64,000 nucleotides of DNA from Phycomyces blakesleeanus NRRL 1555(-) (GCF_001638985.1 NW_017265154.1:434001-498000), one strand, 5' to 3'; counted from the first letter of the stretch, positions 12,054 to 27,000 are shown. Numbers and translations are program-made. The notes: generated by a model not told the origin, from the sequence alone.

Positions 12054-13607
12054 ATGTTTTTACAAAGCCGACTATACATCTTGCTCATCCTTCTGCTGAA
12101 CTTTATAACGAAATGCCGTGCACCTCCGATAGAGCAAGACTATACTATACCATCTAGTGGAATAACCGTATTTTCAATTGTATTAACTATCGTGATTGGC
12201 TACCTGGCTCATACCTTAACCGTTCGACCTCAAAAGCCGTTTGGAAAGATGGACACCAATTGTTTTCGCCTTTTACTATTTATTTTTCCAATGTCGGGTG
12301 TATACATGGCTATCTTTGCAATCTACTCGAGGTACTGTGGTGATAGACTCCTTGGAATTGATCAATTTAAGATACCACTGAAAAAATATGAGCACCGAAT
12401 CCGTAACAAAGACATCACCAATTTTCCTTCACCTCCACCATTACCTCCACCATCACCTCCCCTGCCTCCGTCTCTCCAATCGTTTGCTCGGATCTCATCG
12501 ATTCCATCGCTCTCAAAAGAGACGTACGGATTAGAAGCAGACCAATATGTAGATAAGATTAAGAAGGTACCCAGTCCAGATGATTGGCTGTCAAACACCG
12601 AACGTCTGAGAGACTGGCTAGTGGATTATATGAGGACCAGCCAAAACATACAATTCAAAAAGTATGACAACGCACCCTATCTCGCAGCTCTTTTACACAC
12701 CCTCGGGCCAGAAAAGGCCAGGAAAGTGAAGCATTGTATCATCAACAACAATCTGCTTCTCGGATTTGACTCTGCAAAGTATACCAGTTCCCCGGGCTGT
12801 GTCGAACAGATGACCAGTAATATATCCGTCAATGGTCCGGGAGTCAATTTGCGATACCAATCTTCTATAAATGTAGGTTTGGTTCGTTATATGTCAATCG
12901 ATTTGATGAACCAACTTCAGACGGCTCACAACGTCAACAGTGTCCCATACACCGAAGCATTGGTTACGATTGTGCAGCTGGTCTACATCACCATCATATG
13001 TATCTATGCCAATGGAGACAGATGGGCCAAGGTTCCCATCTTTATTTATGTAGCAATGTCAATCCTTCAGACGGTTTCTCTTATCTTTCTGCACAAGCAA
13101 ACCACGCCGTTTAGTATTCATTACGACTCCGATGTACCCTGGAGAGAGATTGTAGAAGACCATGATGTATATACACCAAAGGCAGTGAACCGAATGTACT
13201 TATCCGACAAAGACAACCGCCTGGTCAATACTTGGGGAGATAGCCGACGAGATTTGTTATACAAGGGTAGTTTCTTACATTTTATTCTGGAGAGATGTGA
13301 ATTTAAGCATGGATCGGAAGACATAATGACTGAGCGCAGTTGCCACTTGATGGCGATATTTTCTCTGATCGGAGGAGCAGTTGTGCCTCTGTTGATCTGT
13401 ATCTGGGCAGACTACAGCAGCCACAGCACAACTGAATCTCTTATTCTGGTGTGGATTGTGTGTTCTGGAATTGCTAATTTTGCAATGATATCTTTTTCGA
13501 ATGATGAGACACCCATCAAAGTCCACAGATGGCTTGTTGCTTTTTACTTTCTTGTCAGCTTTGGGTGTCTCATTTCAGGAACAATTATTGGATACATACC
13601 AAAATAA
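12054..13607 (+). CDS. Orphan multi-pass membrane protein, function unknown
   Basis: Intronless 517-aa frame from an ATG at 12054. A cleavable or anchoring hydrophobic N-terminus (about 1-22) is followed by predicted membrane segments near 38-58, 73-93, 303-322, 328-347, 424-444, 456-474 and 491-512. Between the second and third lies a ~200-residue soluble part that begins with a proline-rich run (about 124-142, repeated P-P-x-P-P) and contains Y-G-L-E-A-D and D-D-W-L motifs with a predicted helical region. I do not recognise a family. Codon usage and lack of frameshifts argue for a real gene; the absence of introns contrasts with its neighbours. Surface or endomembrane location is inferred only from the hydrophobic profile. 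Confidence 0.78.
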   Translation: MFLQSRLYILLILLLNFITKCRAPPIEQDYTIPSSGITVFSIVLTIVIGYLAHTLTVRPQKPFGKMDTNCFRLLLFIFPMSGVYMAIFAIYSRYCGDRLLGIDQFKIPLKKYEHRIRNKDITNFPSPPPLPPPSPPLPPSLQSFARISSIPSLSKETYGLEADQYVDKIKKVPSPDDWLSNTERLRDWLVDYMRTSQNIQFKKYDNAPYLAALLHTLGPEKARKVKHCIINNNLLLGFDSAKYTSSPGCVEQMTSNISVNGPGVNLRYQSSINVGLVRYMSIDLMNQLQTAHNVNSVPYTEALVTIVQLVYITIICIYANGDRWAKVPIFIYVAMSILQTVSLIFLHKQTTPFSIHYDSDVPWREIVEDHDVYTPKAVNRMYLSDKDNRLVNTWGDSRRDLLYKGSFLHFILERCEFKHGSEDIMTERSCHLMAIFSLIGGAVVPLLICIWADYSSHSTTESLILVWIVCSGIANFAMISFSNDETPIKVHRWLVAFYFLVSFGCLISGTIIGYIPK

Positions 13608-13714
13608 ATATATAATATAAAAAAGTACACTTACATTACATTAAATTACATTACATTATGTATATAATTATTTAATTATTTAATTATTTATTTATTTATT
13701 TATTTGTTAACGAA

Positions 13715-13987
13715 TTAATAAATCAATCCATTTGTCTCTTCTGCTTCTGCTTCTGCTTCTACTTCTGCTTTAAATTTCGCTTCTTGATATTCTATTGCTA
13801 AATTCGCCATGTCCTTCTGTAATTTCGTTTTACTTTTTAGAATATGAATTTTCGTGATTGTCTCTTCATTATCTTTTTCTAAATCCTTCAAATCCAACTT
13901 GGCACGGATAACTTCCTGAAGATTAGTTTTGTTCTCCAAGTCTGAAAAGTAGTTTTTACAAACTTCGCCATATTTTGACAGCCCCAA
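13715..13987 (-). pseudogene. Fragment of a coiled-coil protein, probably broken
   Basis: A minus-strand frame of about 85 codons rich in Glu, Lys and Leu (helical, coiled-coil-like) ends in repeated E-A-E-A codons and a normal stop at 13715. It has no ATG near its 5' end. Just upstream another frame opens at an ATG (about 14041) and runs into it with a frame change near 13941, where a TTTTCAG acceptor-like site occurs but no intron of sensible length fits. The simplest reading is a frameshifted relic; a first exon farther upstream would be needed for a live gene. I do not recognise the family. Confidence 0.4.
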
Positions 13988-14321
13988 ATTTGTCGAGAGA
14001 AGTTTTTACGTTGGTGAAAGAACGAGAAGGACATGATACGCATAAGAAGGCCAATAAATAGTAAAATATTCGACAATATTGCGTCACAATCTAATGAAAA
14101 CAGCTCTTTATGATCTGCATAACTGGCTATTGATATAGTCTATTTGGGACTAATTATTATTATTTTAACTCAGGACCTACATTTACTTTCTCTCTCTCTC
14201 TCTCTTGCTGTCTATCTACCTGTCTCTATTTTTTTTAAATAAATTTGTTCTACAAGACACTTCTTTGTCAATGACGAACTTATTATTAACTTTATAAAAT
14301 TATTAAGTACAATTTCTTCAA

Positions 14322-14831
14322 AAGTCATTAGGTGTTCACCAAGTTGTGGTCAACCGCCCTAATTTTCTTTACTGTCTATAGTAGATTTTGAAATTGAAAA
14401 AGACAGTCGCCTGAAGTTAGTTTGCACAGAAGATTTGCATTTTACTAAAAATGCCTCTCCTTAGTAGACCTTTATCTTTCTATCTATTTACAAACATGAA
14501 TAACAGCAGTAAAAATCGATCCATCAACTTCAAAAAAAAATTATAGAGTTTTGTAAAAATAATCTTTACTCTATTAGAAGTACATAAAAAAAAACAAAAA
14601 AAAAACAATATGCAGATAATGTAGGTAATAAAGTACTTGAATACTTCGACAAAAGAAAGCAAAAAAAAGGGCTCATCAGCTTAAAAGGAGCGAGGTTTAG
14701 TGTATCCCCTGTATTTGTGCTGGGGGAAGTACTTGAATTTGTTACCCATTTTTAGAATAAAAGCTTTATCTAAAAATATAAAAAAAAAAAAAGCCGGTCG
14801 ACCACAACTAGGTGAAAATCTCCTATAGACT
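14322..14831. mobile_element. MITE-like element with terminal inverted repeats
   Basis: Positions 14335-14356 and 14795-14816 are inverted copies with 20 of 22 bases matching (core AGTTGTGGTC). Looser similarity extends both arms outward to about 35 bp, giving an element of ~510 bp. The interior is AT-rich without a credible transposase frame, as expected for a non-autonomous miniature element. The right arm stops exactly at the stop codon of the neighbouring MAPK gene. No clear target-site duplication is visible, so the class is unknown. Confidence 0.6.
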
Positions 14832-17296
<2,465 letters not shown>

Positions 17297-17800
17297 TTAA
17301 CTAAATAACTCTCGGTTGGCGTTTCGTCTCCTTTTGTTGCTTAAATAAAAAAAAATAGATTAATAAATCAAGAAAAGGTTGAAAAATACGATAGAGATAT
17401 ATATATATAAGAAGAAGAAGGAAGAAGGGAACACACGGTTTCTGCAGTTATACAATCAAGAAAATCTTCAATGTGAAGAATAATTTGGGAATCTTGGTGT
17501 AACTTTAGTCGCCGTCTTGCTCTTCTCTCTCTCCCTCCTTCTTCTCTTATTCTCTTACTCCTCTTTGTTTCTTTATGTTTCTTTATTTTCTATTTCCTTT
17601 TTACGTAAATATTATTTCTTTTATATCACACTGTGGCAAATGTGACTTTTTTCCAAATAAATAAATAAAAAAAAGAGCATATTACTTTTTTTGGAAGTAT
17701 TTGATTACATTACAGTTTCTATTTTACTACTTTTTGTTTTTTGTGTTTTGTTTTTTGTTTTTTTCTTCAAATTACATTCATTCAATCGATATAGTAGAAT
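17297..17800. promoter_or_regulatory. Divergent promoter region between MAPK A and HUS1
   Basis: A 504-bp interval separates two divergently transcribed start codons. It contains a CT-rich block around 17508-17600 (pyrimidine tract on the + strand) and AT-rich stretches. No specific factor site is assigned; the promoter role is inferred from gene arrangement. Confidence 0.55.
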
Positions 17801-19364
17801 ATGCGATTAAAGGCAACCGTTTACAATCCAGTTGGCCTTCATCGTATGTTGGTTTCCAATAAACAATTTTTTACTTTATTTTATTTTATTTTTTGTATAT
17901 AATGTTGATAATTATCAACAGGAATCGTCCAAACATTGGATAAGTTTGGACCTATATGTGTCATGTCATTCTCAACAGACTCCATTCGTTTTATAAGTCA
18001 TGATGAGCGTGCAGGCAGCATTCGTGCCTGGGTGTAAGTGAATCCGACTGAGTTTTCTGAATCTCTCCCTCACCTTGCCAATGTAGTAAAGCGCAGCCGG
18101 TAAATAAACCAAACCATTGACAGTATATATATATACCTACCTACCTACCTACCTATCCGTCTTTCTTTCCTTCTTTCGTTTTTCTTTCTTGTGTGTGTGT
18201 GTGTGCTTATATTACTATTATCCTTATCATCGTCATTATCATCATAGTCAGCTTTTCTTTCAAACTATCGAATTCAAAGCAGACTTGAGGGTTGCGAAAT
18301 CCCTTTGACTCTCCGTCTTGAGTTTCTCTTGCCTATAACAAAAATTGCACAAAATGCGACCGATGTCAAAATATCTTTAAAACGGTCTGAAAATCAGGTC
18401 TACATGTCGTGGGATATGGCAACAGAGGCAAGCCATTTTTCTTCCGCTTAATTTATTTTATTTTATTTTATTTTTTTCTACTTACTTTACATATATTGTG
18501 TGGAAACATAAATGTAAACATTATAATTATAATTATTATTATTTGGTCTGTAGAACCGAGAAGGTAGACTTTGTCGACTTGTTCAGAACATTAGTGTGGT
18601 TGCAGTATCCCAGGCGACAATGCCAGCTATCAGAGATCCGATTGCTGTAAATTCACCTCATGTAATACATATCTAAATATAATCAGTGTTTCTGTAGAAG
18701 TCTAAAACCATTAAACACATCTACTGACTAATTATTATATATTAATATGTATATCTGTATTCTGATAGGTGTTCATTTTCTTGCCTAGTATGAATTCGCT
18801 CAAGCCAGTTGCTGATAGACTTAGGCAGATTGGAAAGTATATGTATATCTCTGCAAACATGGCAGGCGAATTGAAGCTTATTGTTGCAAACGATGTTGCT
18901 GAATGTGAGACAACCTACAGTCGTCTGGAAAATCCGAGAATACGTAGGGATCAAACTTTATTTATTTTTACAAGATAAAAGATATATAACTGTATGTATT
19001 CTAATGCACTTCAAAGCTGATTATGAGCTAGAAGATGTCCGTAAATTTGCTACTGTTCGTATAACAACAGAAGATTTTGTCAATTTTATGAACAGCTATC
19101 AGCTCGTACCTGACAATGTGATTTGCTGTAAGTAAAACAAACATGTATATGTGAGCATATTTTCAAGTGCCTTTATATATAACTAACAACTTTATGTATG
19201 CGCACCTTTATATATATATAGCCATTACGGACAACGAGCAATTAGCCTTTTATCTTTATATTAACAATGATATACACCACCAAGCAGATCCCAGCGTTGT
19301 TCGATCAAGTGCTATAGACCAAACTGTCATGACATGTTTTGTACCTGTTTGTCAAGAATATTAA
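17801..19364 (+). CDS. HUS1: Checkpoint clamp subunit Hus1
   Basis: Subunit of the Rad9-Rad1-Hus1 (9-1-1) clamp that loads at damaged DNA and activates the ATR-type checkpoint; nuclear. Eight exons: 17801-17843, 17922-18033, 18087-18099, 18248-18427, 18554-18646, 18769-18943, 19017-19127, 19222-19364, giving 289 aa, close to the usual ~280-290. It starts M-R-L-K-A-T-V; the most diagnostic part is I-F-L-P-S-M followed by Y-I-S-A-N-M-A-G-E-L-K-L, shared with fission yeast and animal Hus1, and a C-terminal beta-rich segment ending C-F-V-P-V. Exon 3 is a 13-nt microexon that I infer from phase (weakest join). Intron 4 starts with a GC donor (GCAAGC at 18428). The sequence is diverged but no residue loss suggests a defect. 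Confidence 0.85.
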
Positions 19365-19656
19365 ATAAAACACAGTCATATACAAATATAGTGTACATAT
19401 CTTTTCTTATTCTATTGCACTCATGAAAAGTTAAATAATAACTATAAAAGAATACGACTCTTTTGTCACCAAGGCCGTACCTTAAAAAAAAAAAAAAAAG
19501 AATCATATTTTTTTTAAAAAAAAGGAAAGGAACCTCATTCTCATGTACCAATTACGTCTCGACGTCATTGTCGGATAACAAAAATAAAACCAGCATGTCT
19601 TTTTAAGCTTTTACTAACACATCTGCCAGATCATCTTTTAACCTTTATACCTCATC

Positions 19657-20459
19657 ATGTGTAAGCACGTTCTCAATGCACAGGTAAAATACTGCTCAAA
19701 AGCACACATACATATATATAAAAGGAAGAAGAAGAATAAAAAGAAAAATAGTTAATTGAATTAAATCGGATGATTTGATTTATATATATACATCTAATTA
19801 ATTTACTATCATTTTATTATTTTATTGTTTTTAAATATATATATATATATATATATATTAATAATAGGTCTCTATTCGAGCACAATGCTGCAAGAAATGG
19901 TACGATTGTGCCGAATGCCATGCAGAACATTCAGATCACGCTCTTAGAAAGACCGATGAGATGGTTTTTGGATGCAAGAAATGTAAAAAGGTGTTTCGCA
20001 AGGACATGACGTAAGGTGGACCCTGTGTCTCTTTCTCTATCTTTCTCTCTCTCTGTGTGTGTGTGTGTTTATGCTTGTAGAATGTATAGAAATGCCAATA
20101 ATCTTTACATGATGATTATTTGCTTTGTTTTTTTTTTCGGAATCTGATTTGTTTGGTTGGTTGGTTGGTTTTTTTTTGTCAATGGTAGTGATTATGAAGA
20201 AGAAGATGAGTTTTGCCCTCATTGCGACAATCAGTATGTAATTGAAGCCTTGACTCCCGAAGCTAGATTGGGAATTGAGACTGGAGATTTGCGTCTTGAC
20301 AGCAGGTAAAATATACAAGTCTTTTTTTTCATATACATAGTATTTACTAATAATATCATTTTCTTTAAATAATTTAGAGTTGTCAAAGATCAGCGTATGA
20401 AATTAGCCAAGGATCCAACAAGTATCTATGATATTGAATTCTCAGAGACAATTGGATAA
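19657..20459 (+). CDS. CHY zinc-finger protein
   Basis: Four exons, 19657-19683, 19868-20010, 20189-20305, 20378-20459, give 122 aa. The protein is one CHY-type zinc finger: it opens C-K-H-V-L-N-A-Q, continues C-C-K-K-W-Y-D-C-x-x-C-H, then C-K-K-C-K-K and C-P-H-C-D-N. All Cys/His ligands expected for the fold are present. Stand-alone CHY proteins are widespread in fungi; one yeast relative (Hot13) works with the mitochondrial intermembrane-space import/redox relay, but orthology is not shown here. An in-frame stop lies 16-18 bp upstream of the chosen ATG, which supports that start. Lies 293 bp after HUS1 on the same strand. Confidence 0.9.
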
Positions 20460-21044
20460 ACAAGTTAACGTCAGCATTCAACATTCAACATTCAATATCA
20501 ATCGATGCCAACACCAACACCAACAACATCATCAACATCAACATCAACATTAACAATAACATTAATAACAATAATAATAAATGAAAGAAAGCAGTAAGCA
20601 AAAACAATACATTCCTATGTTAGCCCAGTGCTTTGGTCTCTTTCCAAAGTCCTTACCTATCCCTTTGTGTGTGTGTGTGTGTAATTGCTTAATGTTGTGA
20701 GAGGAGAGAGAACAAACTCTAAGAATTGTATCATCTCCTTTATTATTTTTTGTAAAGGTAGTTTGTATCTACGTAATAGAATGTGATCAGGTAGTAAAGT
20801 AATACAATATGCAATATACAATATGCAATATACAATATGTATGTATATATGTATATTTAACATGAATCGGACCTGCAGGTCTAGTTTTACCCCTCATTTT
20901 TTTTTCTCTCTCTCTTTTCCTTAAATATCTGATTGGTTGACCGCATGCTTATAAATTATAATCCTCTCTCTTTCTCTCCATACTTTTTTTTATTTTACTT
21001 GTTTTTGTTACTTTTCTTTAAACTAAATAAAGAAGAACACGTAA

Positions 21045-22785
21045 ATGGCACAAGAATCAGAGAAAGATCTTTCAAAGAAAAGAAGAAACAATCGATATTG
21101 CTCAGTTCTCCGTTCAACCTCTAAAGGATCAGCAATAGGACAATCATGTCCCAAGGTAGTCAAACGTAAATATCGTGTCAAGCAAGACGAAAGAGAAGAC
21201 GAAGAAGACGAAGAAGACGAAGAAGAAGAGAAATATGTCAAAAAAAAGAAAGAAAATGAAGAAAATGAGAAAAAAGAAGACAAAGTTGAAACGATAGGAG
21301 AAGAAGAGGAAGAAGAAGAGTATGAAGAAGAGGAAGAATACAATAGCTCTATGGACGAAGGAACTTTCAGTATAAATGAGCCTAGTGAATTTTCATCAGA
21401 AAGCTTGATGTCTCCGCCTGGCCTTCAGTCTCCACGCATGTTTATGAACTTCCCGTCCCCTGATTCTTCTAAAAAGGACAAGAAAAACAAGACTTTGGAA
21501 GCAAATAAACAGGGTGCTTATCAAGTAAATGGTGTCAATATCTTGAACAGGTAACACTATATCATTATGGAGCACAATGCAATACAGTACAGTATGGAAA
21601 AGCTTTAGAGAATGATGCTTAAATATCAAATACCAATCTTATTTGATTTGATTTAATTTGATTTGATTTTATCTTATATCTTGCATATTTGGTATTCAGG
21701 ACCGATCTTGACAGCAAAACTGCAATTGAGAGGATTCAGAAACGACGCGAAAATCACAATCATATTGAACGCCGGCGTCGAGACTTAATCAACAATACGA
21801 TTCATGAAATATCACTGGTGGTTCCCAACGCAGTACATCAAGGCCGCAGACCAAACAGGGGGCACATTTTGAAAGCGGCATTATACTACATAAAGGTAAG
21901 TAGGTCAGTAGGTATGTAGGTGTTCGTAATAATGATAATGATTTTTTAAAAAAAAAGATTCAAGAAAATATCAGAAGCATGTGATTATTATGGTTTACAT
22001 GATTAACAACTATTGTTATGTAGGAATTGAGCCATGAAAACACAGTACTCAAACAGCAAGCTCGGTTAAATGATATTATTAATTATAGTAATAACAATAA
22101 TAACAACAACAATCATAATCACAATCATAGCCGCGCAATCCACAGCAATAGTTTTGGATACACAGGTCTTATAAATTCACGCACACATATATCAGCAATA
22201 TCGACAGCTACAGCAGAGGCAGCAGCGGTGGCAGAAGCAGCTGCGGAAGAAGCAGCGTCAGTGGCAGCGAAGGCGGCAGCAATAGTTAAAGAAAAGGCAG
22301 CAGTGATATCCGCAGTAGCAGCATCAACAAACTTACGACGATTAGAGCCACGGCCGTTTTTTGCTGCTGAAAATACCCCTTCTGCTCATCTTACGCACAT
22401 GCCTTACGCCTATTCATCACCAACGCCGCCCGTATCACACACGAGTCTACAATATGAGCAACAAAATCCGCGCTCAAACCAAGTGCGTCGGAATATTCCC
22501 ACTATGGTGGTTGAGCCAAAAAATGTGCTGCCCCAATCAGATTCATTCATGCAACCTCATCGTAGTAGTAATAGCCGTAATAAAACTAATAGTAATCATA
22601 GCAGTAGCAGCAGTAGCAGCAGCAGTAGCAGTAGCAGTAGTAGTAGTAGTAGTAGTAGAAGCAGTAAAAATAGTATTAGTAAAATTAGCACTGATCTTCC
22701 CGTCTTATCCTCTCGTTTTCCGCCACGTATTGAACATTATCCCGCCACAATCCCGACATCATTTCCCTTTAATTCGTCACTCTGA
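21045..22785 (+). CDS. bHLH(-zipper) transcription factor
   Basis: Three exons, 21045-21550, 21700-21895, 22024-22785, give 487 aa. Residues about 45-105 are extremely acidic/lysine-rich. The basic region around residues 181-195 (R-R-E-N-H-N-H-I-E-R-R-R-R) carries the His-Glu-Arg arrangement of class B factors that bind CACGTG E-boxes, followed by helix 1, a loop with G-R-R-P-N-R-G-H and helix 2 (I-L-K-A-A-L-Y-Y-I-K) leading into a heptad with Leu spacing. It is closest to the USF/MITF/SREBP-like group; exact orthology is unknown. The C-terminal half is low complexity: Asn/His, an Ala-rich stretch and a long run of Ser codons. A second frame stays open across the stop into the adjacent hexanucleotide array, so the 3' end may vary. 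Confidence 0.85.
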
Positions 22786-22903
22786 ACCTTTACTCTTAAA
22801 TAACGGCCCGCAAAAGGAAGACACATACATATTACAACAGCAGCAACATAACAGCATAAGCAAAAGTAATAGTTGTGATAAGAAATGTAATAACAATAAC
22901 AAA

Positions 22904-23260
22904 AATACCAATACCAATACCAATACCAATACCAATAACAAAAATACCAATACCAATACCAATACCAATACCAATACCAATACCAATACCAATACCAATA
23001 CCAATACCAATACCAATACCAATACCAATACCAATACCAATACCAATACCAATACCAATACCAATACCAATACCAATACCAATACCAATACCAATACCAA
23101 TACCAATACCAATACCAATACCAATACCAATACCAATACCAATACCAATACCAATACCAATACCAATACCAATACCAATACCAATACCAATACCAATACC
23201 AATATCAATACCAATACCAATACCAATACCAATGCCAATGCCAATGCCAATGCCAATGCC
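22904..23260. repeat. (AATACC)n hexanucleotide array
   Basis: About 59 near-perfect copies of a 6-bp unit, with one interruption near 22935-22945 and a variant block of AATGCC units at the right end. None of the three frames on either strand contains a stop inside the array. It starts ~120 bp after the bHLH stop codon. Confidence 0.95.
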
Positions 23261-24008
23261 ATTAAGAATTGTAGAAACATTATCTGTGGATACGTGAAGC
23301 ATGGGATACTGAAAATCTTAAAGAACAGATAGAAAGAAAGCATCAAATGTCTTGGTAAAACCCATCACTCTGATTCCATCCAGGTCTGTTTGCCTGTACA
23401 TAAACGCGTAATTTGTATGTATGTATGTGTATATATATAAACATAAGATACATCAGTATAGCAACAATAACAAATACAAATACAAGTCCAACGGTGACCA
23501 AAGCTGTGACTATTTCTACAACTACTGTTCAATACGACGGCGACAATGACGATGACGGCGACGGTGAAGATGAAAGTAATAATATTACTAGAGACTGTTA
23601 TTCCCTGTCAAACAAGCTCTTTTTTTTTTACTTTATTAATCTTGTGTTTGATATGTGTGTTTGTGTGTTCAATTGTATTTATTTAATAATTCACAAGAAT
23701 TTTCTTACAAAAGTAGGCATGTAGATAAGTGTATTCCTGATCTTATTCTATCAAAGACTTGTATATTCTTATATTGAACATACACCCAAATACCAAAGAA
23801 AATGGGAATGAAAGGCAGAAAGGCTTTGGTGTTTAGAAAGCAAAAAGAAAGAGAGGAAAAGAGAGAAGAGCTACAGATAGATAGATGTCTTTGTAGTGTA
23901 TACAAACAATCTGTGTATATATATATATATTTATTTATTTGAGTGATTGAGTGAGTTCAATGTATCGGTGAGTTTTTCTTTCTTTCTTTTTTTTTCACAT
24001 ATGGTCGT
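23261..24008. other. Intergenic, no gene seen
   Basis: The 3' flanks of the convergent bHLH and lipase genes. AT-rich with short (GTAT)n and (TA)n runs. A short Asp-rich open stretch near 23530 has no start context or domain. Confidence 0.6.
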
Positions 24009-27000
24009 CTATTGATCAGGTACGGTCATCAAAAGTCCTTTCTTGGCAACCTTTCGTTCGCGACTCTTTTGCTTGGACATGATTTCTATCCTATTCTCCT
24101 GATCCTCCCCTTCTTCTCCTTCTTCTTGATTCTGATTCTGCCCTTGGCCCTTCATTTCTCCTTCTCTTTCCTGTTGTTTTTCTTTACGTTGAGTTCCTGT
24201 GCCTGTTGGTTCTGCATTCTGTTTAGACGTTTGCTGTCCTTCTTGTTTCTGTTGCTCTTGTGAAACCTCTAGGCTGTCTAAAAGTATTGCCGGCAATTCG
24301 GTGCGCCTGATTTCGGTTAAATGTGTCGTTTCTCTGGTGGCCGAGGGCACGATCTCGATCTTTTGAAGCTGGAGCTGAGATAATGCCCGGGTCTCCAGCA
24401 AAGGTCTGGTGCTGGTGCTGCGAACAGGCTGGCGCTGTGGATCAGTTTCTTTGGTAGTTACCGCAAGTTCAGACAACCGGCGAAGGCGAAGACGATAGAG
24501 AATAGCATCGATTGTCAATTCGATTTGAAGATGGTGCTTGATAATAGACATTTCTATAAAGACCAAACATTTAATGTGAATTTGGTTTAAAGATGTTTGT
24601 CAATTTTTACATGACATTCATATGATATATATATATATATTTCTTTCTTTCTTTCTTACTTGGCCATGTTGCACGCTCTCCTCGAGTGATTGCTTCGACT
24701 ATTAGGGCAGGTGTAGGATTTGACAGGACCTTGAGGTAATCCGAGTATCCGATGTCGGGAATAATTGTAATATCTCCAGAATACTTTTGTGACATAATGG
24801 CTTGAACTTTGTACAATGCATGTGGCATCATTCCAAGTTCTGTGAGCTACCCCAAATACAAATACAAAAATAAAAAGAAAAAAAAAAGAAAATTTAAGTA
24901 CAATAAAAAGATTTCTTTATTTGTATATACAAAAATAATAATAGAGCTTACTTGAGTACATCTATGTTGGATTTCCGTCTTGGCTAAATGCATACAAAAG
25001 TTAGCAGCCTGTCTGACTTTTGAAGGAGGCTTGTTGTCCTTTTGAAGAAATGGAATAACGTGAGGATTAACTATGAAAAAAAAATCCATGTTAAAATAGG
25101 AAAAGAAAAGAGAAGAAAAAAAAAATATTATTACTATTATTATTATTATTATTTACTTTAATATTTTTCTTTTACCTTGACAAACGATAAAGTGGTTGAC
25201 ATTGAATAGCTCTGACAACCGTGTCATGGGTAAATCACTATAGTAATAGGTAAGAGCAGTTTTAAGGTTAATATTGCTATTATTCCGCTGGGCAAAAGCA
25301 AATCAAAGCAAAGCAAAGAAATATTACTTTTCGACTGATCCATCAATGTATAGTTGATCTATCGAATATTACAAACATCTAGTTTAGATAAACCACTCAT
25401 TTTCCCTGTTTCTTTTTTTATATAACTAACCAACTGGATTCCATGGAACAATTTTTCCGCTCTTGTCTTTTGCATACAATGGAGAGGAGGTGTAGAAGAA
25501 GGGTACAGAACATGAAGCAGCACTGTTTTATATATAAAAGCAAAGATTAAAATAGATAGGTAGATAGTTGATAATAAGATTTTGTTTTATAAAAGAAAAT
25601 GTGATCACCATAACAACCATCATCATAATCATCATAATCATCATCATACTACGCACACTACAAAATACACTAAATGGAAAAAGAAAAAAAAACTTACACA
25701 GCTGACCAAATAACCTATCAAAACCAATTGAATTAAAAAAGAAATCAAAATCAAATTTCTATTTACAGAAAGAAAGAAAGAAATAAAGAAAGGAATATAA
25801 AAAAAATTAAACTATTTGTGGATTATAATTATTACTATTTTTTTTTTTGGTTTCTATGGTTACTTACCACATCAGGGGATGTCAAATAGTTTAATAGCTG
25901 GGGCATATCATAATTAGTGGAGGAGCTAACGGTGATGTTGAGAATCCAGCGTGTACGATTGAACGCTTCTTGGAAAGTATAGTCTCCAAGATTGGAGCGC
26001 AGTGCATCAATGAGAATATTGATATCATACAACTGGCCAGATGTGATCAGACGATGGAGTCTCATCCATGGAGTCTCTGGTTTCCCTTCTTTTTCAAACA
26101 AGTCCTAATATATATAAAAAGATTATGATTAATATGATCAGAATGCTCAATAGTTATTATTTATTATTTACCAAAGAAACAACATCAGAGAAATTCTTGA
26201 ATAATTCTACAATCTCGTCGTCGGTTCTTGTACAGATAAAGGAAGCCATCAAACTTCCGCTGGACGCACCAGACATGATGCGGGGTAACAGACGTGCACT
26301 GTGGAGACATTTTAAAACACCCATATGGTTGGTTCCTGAAATAATGTGAAATTCAGCCGCATGTGATTTAAAAAAATTATTTTTATTTTTGCTTAGTTAT
26401 CAATCAATTAATGGTAATATATATATATATATACGTGTGTGTGTGTGTGTGGGCTGGTATTATACAATAGAGTCTTACCTAAGGTTCCTCCACCACTCAA
26501 GAGTATGGCAGTTCTTCCAAAGCTCTGACGGATATTCATAAAAAAGTCGTGTTTTGCTTTGAGATCCAGTTCAGGATCATCGGATGGCTCATCACACAAC
26601 CAATTGAATTGATCGACTACTTCGTCAATGTAATCAGAGATCAAATGCTTTGTACCGACTCTGGTGTGAGAATAGAGCTTACAAAGATGAAAGATGAAAG
26701 ATAAGATTTGATTTGATTTGATTTGATCAATTAATTAATTGAGTAAATAATAAAAATAATATATATATATATATATACATACTGTTGAATTTCCAATGTC
26801 TCCAAGATTTCTAGCCAAACTCGTTCTTAAAGCAAAGATCATGGATGACTGACCCTGACCAGACTCGCGAATGTGTCGGAGCTGTTCAAGACGTGTCTTT
26901 ACTAGTTCCCAGTCATAGTCTGGTGATCGAGGATCTTGTTTCCATTTTTCAAGACCTACATACATACATACATACATATAATTAATATTAATATTATTAT

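Noticed and set aside
22777..23346. Several long open frames on both strands across 22.8-23.3 kb (Leu-Val, Gly-Ile, Ile-Pro, Asn-Thr repeats)
   Set aside because: They are produced by the AATACC array, which lacks stops in every frame; only a possible 3' extension of the bHLH frame is kept as a hypothesis.
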